A stretch of DNA of 64,000 nt from Ailanthus altissimus (taxonomy: Eukaryota > Streptophyta > Magnoliopsida > Sapindales > Simaroubaceae), in the NCBI GenBank assembly GCA_946807835.1, contig OX327703.1:1681501-1745500 (forward strand). Reading direction: 5' to 3'. Of the stretch, positions 57,661 through 64,000 are shown piece by piece (position 1 is the stretch's first letter; the number at the start of each line of letters is the position of its first letter). The notes under the pieces were generated by a model. It worked only from the letters and a program-made list of their open reading frames with translations, was not told the origin of the DNA and ran no database searches. Made by a program: the position numbers and the translations under genes.

Positions 57661-58345
57661 AGAGATTTGATAATTCAACAATTGTTTTTGGACAAGAATT
57701 GAGATGAATATCGAAGAAGCGAGTCACAAGAAGTCCAGAACATGTGAGACATGCATGAGAAAATTTAAGATGTGTGGGATACGCTGATAAAAGGGCTGAG
57801 CACCGCAGCGCCCATGGTTGAGTGTCATGGCATTGGACATGGCAAGCTCAATGCCGTGGTGCCAGGTCCTCAGTGCTAGAGCGGGCAAAGTCAATTTTTG
57901 TTTCAAATTTTTGAGTTTTAGACTTCTAAAACAAGTGGACTATTACTCCAATAATGATTAAGAGAGACTCTAAGAGAAGAAAGAACTAGTTAGACACTAA
58001 GTGCTTGTGTGTACTAGGGTGGAACCGTCGTTTGGATATTCATTATTTGTGATAGAGTAGGGGTACACTAAACATTAGGTCATTTTAAGAATTCTTCATT
58101 GAGTTTTCCTTATAAAATTTCCAGGGAGTTAATAAGAGATACTAGAATCCTTGGATTTATCGTGGACATAGGCAATTGGCTTAATTACGTAAGTGATTGT
58201 GTTGTGTTCTTTAGTATTTGTTTTGAATTTTTGCTTGATATCCAAGTTATTCCGCTGTGTAAGGAGATTAAGGTTCAAATTTGAACTTGATTAAGATTTT
58301 TCGTTTTAACCTAATTTCACAAAGAAAAAAGATGATTCCTCTAAT
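57661..58345 (+). mobile_element. Copia solo LTR, same family as 19322-23176
   Basis: It shares GACAAGAATTGAGATGAATA, ACAAGAAGTCCAGAACATGT, AAACAAGTGGAC, AGAGACTCTAAGAGA, CTAAACATTAGGTC and GACATAGGCAATTGG with that family, in plus orientation. No coding DNA or primer site follows. The GC-rich patch is reduced to a few motifs (57795-57890). Confidence 0.8.
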
Positions 58346-60482
58346 ACTTATATTGGAAAAATGAAAATTCTCTATGCTATTTGTCATCACCGACTCTTTG
58401 TCACTCAGCTTTTGGTCTTCCTTTTGTTAATCGTAAGATTTCAATTTCATTTTATTTTTGAAGTTTGATAATGAAGTTTTCCAAATTTATTATACCAACA
58501 CATACTAGATACTAAATAAAGTGCAATTTGTAAGTGTAAGTCTATTTTCTAAGAACACCCTCCTCCATGTGTGCCTCATGATTCTTATGGTCTATTTTCT
58601 AAGAACATGCTTCTCCAAGTTTGCCTCCTAATACTTGTGGTTTCGAAAGATTCAACTACTCGAGAAATAAGAATGGAGAGCTTTTGTCCTTTTTTTGTCT
58701 CTAATTTTTAATCTTAAGGATGCTAGTTTTAAAAATGAGTGATTGCTTCTTCTTTAACTCTATTATTCAACTTGGGAGTGAACAGCTAATACATTTTATT
58801 TATTAAGATTCTATAATCGATTTGAGACCCTTGGATATTAAAGGTATTCTTGAGGTGATTTTGTATTTTATACGGGGTGGAGATGATATGGTCTTACTAT
58901 GCCTCTTTAATCATTTTAGTTTGAAAATTTAATAAATGATTTTTTTTTTATGAGAGTCATCTATCTTTATTATGGAGTCTACATTTTTAATGTAGGGTGC
59001 ATCTTCAAGTGTGCATCAATATAAACGTAATGTATCGCTCTAGTTATTCTCTAATTATTGTATTAATAGCCTTTTGATTTAATATCAATACTTCAAAAAA
59101 AATCTTTTAAAAAACATTTATCCTCAATTATTGAACTCGGAAAATATAACCCTTTTCTTAGTAAATTTTTTAAATATTTTATAATTTATCAAACCAACAA
59201 AGGCTAGATTCTATGTGAGACTGGTACCTAGGTTCAATACAGGTTGAATCTAAGCTTAATTTAGAGTAGGGCATATCTTCACATATTAAAAACCTTTTGG
59301 TTGGGAAAGATTTTAAAGTATTATATGATATATGAAATTGGCTATTTGAAATTGTTTCACAAACAAAAATTTAGGAGAAACAAATTAATCATGGTACAGG
59401 AATAGATTTAGAAGCAATCAGTTGAAGCAGAATAGCAACATTGAGAAGCTTTGTTTTTCATCTAATAGTTAATTGGTTGCAAAGAAAAGTTATTCTGAAA
59501 ATAATGATATGTATTAGTAACTTTTGCATTTTCCTTCTTCCAGGCTTTAGCTGTGACTTGTGAGAGAGTAACAAATATATTATCACCATTTTGTTATTAC
59601 AACATTTAATCTTCATATATTCTTGCACACACACACACATATATATATATATATAAATACATATAATATAATAAAACGAACTACAATTATTTCTTTAGCC
59701 TTATAACTAGCTAGTTCGGTTAGCTTCATATATGAAAATGAACCATAAACAGGACTTGTCACAGAATTTTTTTTTTTAATTTTTTTGTTCTTAAAAGGAA
59801 ATATAGTGGCAAGAAATTTTTTGTCAAAAATGAATTTGATCTGTTAGAAGAGATGAGGGAATTGCTCTGATATCATGTTAAAAGAAGAGGAGGAAAGCAA
59901 AAGGGAGAGAGGAAAAATTAGTAATAACCGATGGATTACATCTTGATTATATTGATGTTATATTAAATGTTACTGAATGAGTTTTTATATAAGCTTTAAT
60001 TTAAACTAGTTACAATGTAAATAAATAAATATAAAAGTTAATAATATTAACTATAAAATAAAAAAAAAAATATAAAGTCAATAATACCGACTACATTATT
60101 CATTGATATAATTCATGAATTTGCAAAAATTAATGCATGTTTAATCTGCTTTCTCTAGTTCATGACTTCATGATATAAAAAGCCATTAAACATTTTTCAA
60201 GATATTATGAAATTACAAACAAAGATATAATTTATAAAAGCATTGGTGATTGGACCCGCATATATAAAACTAACCGATGAACTGGCCTTAAATTTAAGGG
60301 CTCGAGAACTAATTAAAATCAATTACTAGGGTTCATAGTAAATGACATTTCTTGAAGAACCCTAAAAAGTATAGCAAAAGATATTTATGCAATTAAAATT
60401 TGAAACCCTAAAACGAAACAAATAAAAGATAATATAGAGATGTATGTGATTGTTGTGAACAACGTAATTAGATTAATTGACT
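58346..60482. other. AT-rich DNA downstream of PUB gene 2, no gene seen
   Basis: A short direct repeat TCTATTTTCTAAGAACA occurs at 58539 and 58591. A CA/TA microsatellite lies at 59626-59655. Nothing coding was recognised. Confidence 0.55.
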
Positions 60483-61688
60483 TCACCTAGTCAATCTTGT
60501 TAAAAGAATAGCATCAATACAAGGTGAATCCTTCCATTCATCGTAATGCGATCTAAGTATTTCCCTTGCTTTGTCTTTCAGGTAAGCCGCACAGTCAACT
60601 TGTAAAAAAGAGCAAAGCTTTAAAACGGTACCAACCTTCAACATTTCTTGAAGAACCAGGCTGTTCCCTGAGAATTTACTTATCAATGATAGAATCAATA
60701 TGGCACGATCGTCGGCCGCCGGCGAAACTTGCAGAATCCTCCTTGTAACCACCGCTAGGCCGGCTTTGTGACTCAGAAACTGTGCTCTTCCATCAGCCCC
60801 AGAACATAGATGAAACAATATACCAAGGATAAACTCTGTTGTTCTCTTTTCGGGTGCCGATAATTCGAGCTCGATGAGCTCAAAAACGGCGCCGGATTCA
60901 ACCATCATCATCCGGTTTCTTCCCCATGGACAAGTGTGTAGCATTAAATGCAAAGCAGCATTGATCCCTTGCTGTGTAATCCCTTGCTTAAAAACCCCAA
61001 CAATTTTCTCGAACAATTCTGGTCTCAACAGTTCGAGGAAATTAGAATACGCCGTTCGGATTATATTTTTCAATACCATCAATGCATGAGATTTGATTGT
61101 CTTATGATTTTCCATTTCACAACCTAAAACCCACGTGAACGATTCAATGATCTTATCATTTTCAACGGCGCAAAGAGAAGGGATTCGAAAGAAATGAAGT
61201 GTACTTAATGCCTCTTCTAAACCAACCACTTGACTTTTCTCGTAGCATGATATTATAAACGATAATACAGCCTTAGGAAAACCAACTTCGCTCATATACT
61301 TCCTGTTTCTTTCATTTTCGGCGGCGAAAATTTCCAATTGCCTTAGGGTTTTAAGTTGCAGCTGAGGATTCCAAAGATCTTCGATGAGTTTGATGATGTG
61401 GAGTTTATCAAGAGGAGCTTTCGGAGTTGGGATTCTGTCGATGCCATAAGCAGCATTCTCAGTGCACCAAGCTTGGATCAATCTGCGCAAAGTGTGATTA
61501 GGTGTTAAATCTGAGTCTCTTGGCAAGGGCTGTTTTGTGACTGGGCATATAGTGCTTTTGCCTTTGAATAGCCAATGTTCAATGCTCTCTCGATCGTATG
61601 TGATGCCAGTTAGGGCTGTTACAGGATCTTTCATGATCTGAAGAGAGATAGGGCAAATGAAATATTGAGGAATTTCAATATCCTCCAT
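60483..61688 (-). CDS. PUB22/23-like: U-box E3 ubiquitin ligase, PUB22/23/24 clade, 401 aa
   Basis: A single-exon U-box/ARM E3 ligase. I place the start at the Met at 61688, because the preceding 13 codons (from 61727) have no counterpart in relatives, while MEDIEIPQYFICPIS aligns with MEEIDVPTFFLCPIS of the other copy. The U-box spans residues about 6-79: CPISLQIMKDPVT (12-24), GITYDRESIEHWL (28-40), LTPNHTLRRLIQAWC (61-75). ARM-type repeats follow, with TCPWGRNRM, LCSGADGRAQFL, RRILQVSP and LQEMLKVGTVLKLC. The frame is open and the length fits the family. It is clearly more diverged from Arabidopsis PUB22/23 than the first copy. It likely acts in immune or stress signalling in the cytoplasm, by family inference. 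Confidence 0.95.
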   Translation of the reverse strand: MEDIEIPQYFICPISLQIMKDPVTALTGITYDRESIEHWLFKGKSTICPVTKQPLPRDSDLTPNHTLRRLIQAWCTENAAYGIDRIPTPKAPLDKLHIIKLIEDLWNPQLQLKTLRQLEIFAAENERNRKYMSEVGFPKAVLSFIISCYEKSQVVGLEEALSTLHFFRIPSLCAVENDKIIESFTWVLGCEMENHKTIKSHALMVLKNIIRTAYSNFLELLRPELFEKIVGVFKQGITQQGINAALHLMLHTCPWGRNRMMMVESGAVFELIELELSAPEKRTTEFILGILFHLCSGADGRAQFLSHKAGLAVVTRRILQVSPAADDRAILILSLISKFSGNSLVLQEMLKVGTVLKLCSFLQVDCAAYLKDKAREILRSHYDEWKDSPCIDAILLTRLTR

Positions 61689-63439
61689 TGAGAAACAACT
61701 AAGAAGCATAAAAGATTTGGAGAACAATCACAAAACCAGAACTGGGTATTTGTTCTTTGTTCGTTGGTTTCGCAAATTAGTAAGAAATTGCGGCTAATTT
61801 ATTGACAAATTTGAGAGAGAAATGTTTGATTACGTATGGGTGCTTGGTCGTTTCTTACTGGTCATAAATTCTCCTTTCATTAAATGAGATTCTAATGGAG
61901 GGTTCGGCGGTCAAAGAAGAAAAGTATGAGGCCTTTGCCATATCCAAGTTGCACGTAAATTGCCAATTCTATCAATGCTGCTTTATTTTTTTCAAAGCAC
62001 TTTATAAAAATAGAAACAGCTAGCGTTCAATTTGCGGCTTCTTTTTTAAAGAACGCATAAAATAATAGTCTTAATGGAGCCAAGCAAACGCATTGAACTT
62101 TCAATCTGGCAGTATTAGTATAATATATTATATATGATAGCTAGTCACACTATTTTCGATATTTCGGTCTCAATGCATTGAGCTTTCATGAATATGCTTC
62201 AATTACTTTCCCTCAAAACATGAATCTTGAGAGTTGAATGCAATTGGCATAGCAAGTTTGAAATATATATATATATATATTCCTAACTCAAAATTTTAAA
62301 TTTTTAATGTTCCTAACTCACACCATTAAATTGGATAAGATAAATATATATAGCTATATGTTACTTCTTATTGAATTTAATATTATTTAAAAAAATTACT
62401 GTTGTATAAATTATCTAAAATAATTCTTATTGAGTATTATAATATTGTTTTTTAAAAATCATTTACAGAATCAAATTTTCTAAAATCAAGGATTTTTTTT
62501 TAATAATCTGAAACATAGAGTATTTTTTTTTTATAGATAATTTAAAAATAAAAGGGTAGTTGGTTGTTGCCCTATATGTATATACTAGTGCAAGCATTTT
62601 TAAAAAATCAACTAGAGTTTTAAACAATATTTACTCATAAAAAAATTATCCCAGAATCTTCTTTTTCACGGCTAATAAACAATAAATATTTATAACTATG
62701 TATGCACAAAGTCGGTTTCTGCTAAACTGAAAACCAATTGGTTCAAAGAAATTTGAACGATTTGAACTAATTTTTCTCTTGAAATGTACATTTGTTTGCA
62801 AGAAAAAAAAATCTTACTAGTTTTATAACTACGTGTTAAAACATTTTTTCTTTTACAAAAATTGGTGAATAAGTTAAAATTTCGGGAACCATGTAGTTTG
62901 CTCTAGATAAGAAGAGGCAGCAATATTGTCAACCAAGTTAGAGTGAGACGACAGAATTGATGAATAGAGATATAACGTGATACATGCAAATGCATTCTAA
63001 AAAGCGACATAAAAGTCAGCAGAGCACGTTATTGAGTCAAAAAGGTTGAGTCGACGACTGTGTTTACTTGCAAATTTTTACTCACCAATTATATAGTTTT
63101 TATACAATATATATTAATTAGTATGAGTTCGTAATGAGTCTTGACATTAGCCTATCACAGGTTTAATATGGCACGACTTATGGATCGTATTTTTATTTTT
63201 TTAAAAATTAAAATATTTTATTTGGTATATTTTAATATAATTTATAATTGTTTTTTTAAAAATATTTTAAAATTTTCAATTACAATTATTTCAATTGTAA
63301 TAACAATTAATATTATGATTATACTAAATTAAAATTTAAAATTATGTTATAATCATAATTCACAAATTAATATTTGAAAATCTAAAAGTGTAATTCTATT
63401 AAAATAATTTATTGATATTATTTAAAATTTAAAATTATT
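61689..63439. other. Promoter side of PUB gene 2 and AT-rich spacer
   Basis: A W-box core GGTCAA (TTGACC on the minus strand) lies at 61909-61914, about 220 bp upstream of the start codon. No clear TATA box was found; a weak CAATAAATTAG lies near 61795-61805. Beyond that the DNA is AT-rich and no gene was recognised. Confidence 0.45.
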
Positions 63440-63617
63440 TGTTAGAAATGTAAAGAGAATATATTTCACTACGTAATATAAAGCTGTACAATGGAGCCTT
63501 TATATAAGCTGTAACCTTATTACATATTAGAAAAATAACATATATAAAAAAATAATATTTTACATTAATAACATGTATATATATGGTAGGAGGGTATAAA
63601 GGAATTATTCCTTAATA
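63440..63617 (-). repeat. 3' LTR of the right-edge copia element (178 bp)
   Basis: Plus strand starts TGTTAGAAATG and ends CCTTAATA; the minus strand therefore reads TATTAAGG...CTAACA, with one change from TGTTA...TAACA. A TATA box GCTTATATAAAGG lies at 63500-63512 on the minus strand. Confidence 0.75.
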
Positions 63618-63634
63618 CCCCCCACCCCCCAAAC
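63618..63634 (-). other. Polypurine tract of the right-edge copia element
   Basis: The minus strand reads GTTTGGGGGGTGGGGGG, directly before the LTR. Confidence 0.85.
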
Positions 63635-64000
63635 TTAAGATGGCGCAATAGAAGTAAGTTTGAGTTTGGAGACTAAAACATGAAAACGACGCGGAAGAAG
63701 AGATTTAATAAAAATATCAGCAGGTTGCTCCTCAGATGAGATGGAGTGGAGCATGATAGTGCCTTAAGAAACGTGTTGCCGAACAAAGTGACAACCTTTT
63801 TCAATATGTTTAGTCCGTTCATGAAACACATCATTGTGAGTAATTTGGATAGTACTTTGATTGTTACAGTAAAGAGGTGTAGCTCCAGTATGAGAAATAC
63901 CCATATCTTTAAGAAGTCAGCGGAGCCAGACAATTTCTTGGGTAGTATCTGCAAGAGCACGGTATTCAGCTTCAGTACTCGAGCGAGCAACAGCTGTCTG
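63635..64000 (-). pseudogene. pol: Copia RNase H C-terminus
   Basis: From the window edge: QTAVARSSTEAEYRALADTT, EIVWLR then a stop, LYCNNQSTIQI (Asn where the catalytic Asp of CDN is expected), HERTKHIEKGCHFVR, a stop, and SSEEQPADIFIKSL ending at the TAA at 63635. The 105-aa frame read in another phase over the same span is a shadow. Confidence 0.9.

Larger units (their letters stand above)
63440..64000 (-). mobile_element. 3' end of another Ty1/copia element, cut by the window edge
   Basis: The minus strand from the right edge reads RNase H, stop, purine tract and a short LTR. The 5' part lies beyond base 64000. It is a different copia lineage from the 45703-50691 element, judged by its LTR and protein text. 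Confidence 0.85.

Noticed and set aside
61689..61727. Upstream in-frame Met for PUB gene 2 at 61727
   Set aside because: The extra 13 residues have no match in the other copy or the family, and the Met at 61688 aligns with the family start.

Overview
This window is nuclear DNA of a flowering plant, most likely a eudicot. It is AT-rich and dominated by nested, mostly decayed retrotransposons and an endogenous pararetrovirus. Only two host genes look intact: two intronless plant U-box E3 ubiquitin ligases of the PUB22/PUB23/PUB24 clade (24175-25413 and 60483-61688, both minus strand). They are about 35 kb apart and read like an old tandem duplicate pair pushed apart by mobile DNA. A third host-derived piece (about 23280-23704) is a fragment of a glycerol-3-phosphate transporter gene. 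Layout, left third: 1-4990 is the 5' part of a minus-strand Ty3/gypsy element (long LTR, tRNA-Asp-type primer site, repeat-rich leader, gag, protease) cut by the window edge. 6160-10972 is a decayed plus-strand Ty3/gypsy element (LTR, primer site, gag, protease, RT). 10973-11812 is an LTR-like block with GC-rich repeats. 11907 to about 18510 is a decayed minus-strand L1-type LINE with ORF1, endonuclease, RT and RNase H remains. 19322-23176 is an old Ty1/copia solo LTR split by a younger non-autonomous element of the same LTR family (19652-22810, TSD AAGAG) that keeps gag and protease but has lost integrase, RT and RNase H. Middle: PUB gene 1 is followed by a degenerate tandem array, a copia-type LTR with primer-site remnant, about 4 kb of AT-rich DNA, a probable TRIM, a 164-bp tandem duplication and a plus-strand pararetrovirus RT/RNase H fragment (34480-35600). 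Right third: 37541-57265 is a three-level nest. The outermost layer is one genome-equivalent of an endogenous caulimovirid on the minus strand, opened inside its RT gene so that the two ends overlap by about 50 bp. A Ty3/gypsy chromovirus (41782-54203, TSD TTGAT) sits in the start of viral ORF1. A Ty1/copia element (45703-50691, TSD ATAC plus one base) sits in the RT gene of the gypsy element. Then follow a low-complexity tract, another copia solo LTR (57661-58345), PUB gene 2, AT-rich DNA, and the 3' end of another minus-strand copia element at the right edge. None of the mobile elements looks able to move by itself: all show stops, frameshifts, deletions or lost catalytic residues. The viral copy is also broken by stops, frameshifts and the insertion. 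I saw no tRNA, rRNA, CRISPR array or metabolic gene cluster. I found no candidate for a wholly new biological system. The most interesting items are the circularly permuted viral insertion with an inverted fragment at its end, the self-nested gag/protease-only copia element, the repeat-rich leader of the first gypsy element, and the transposon-separated PUB pair.
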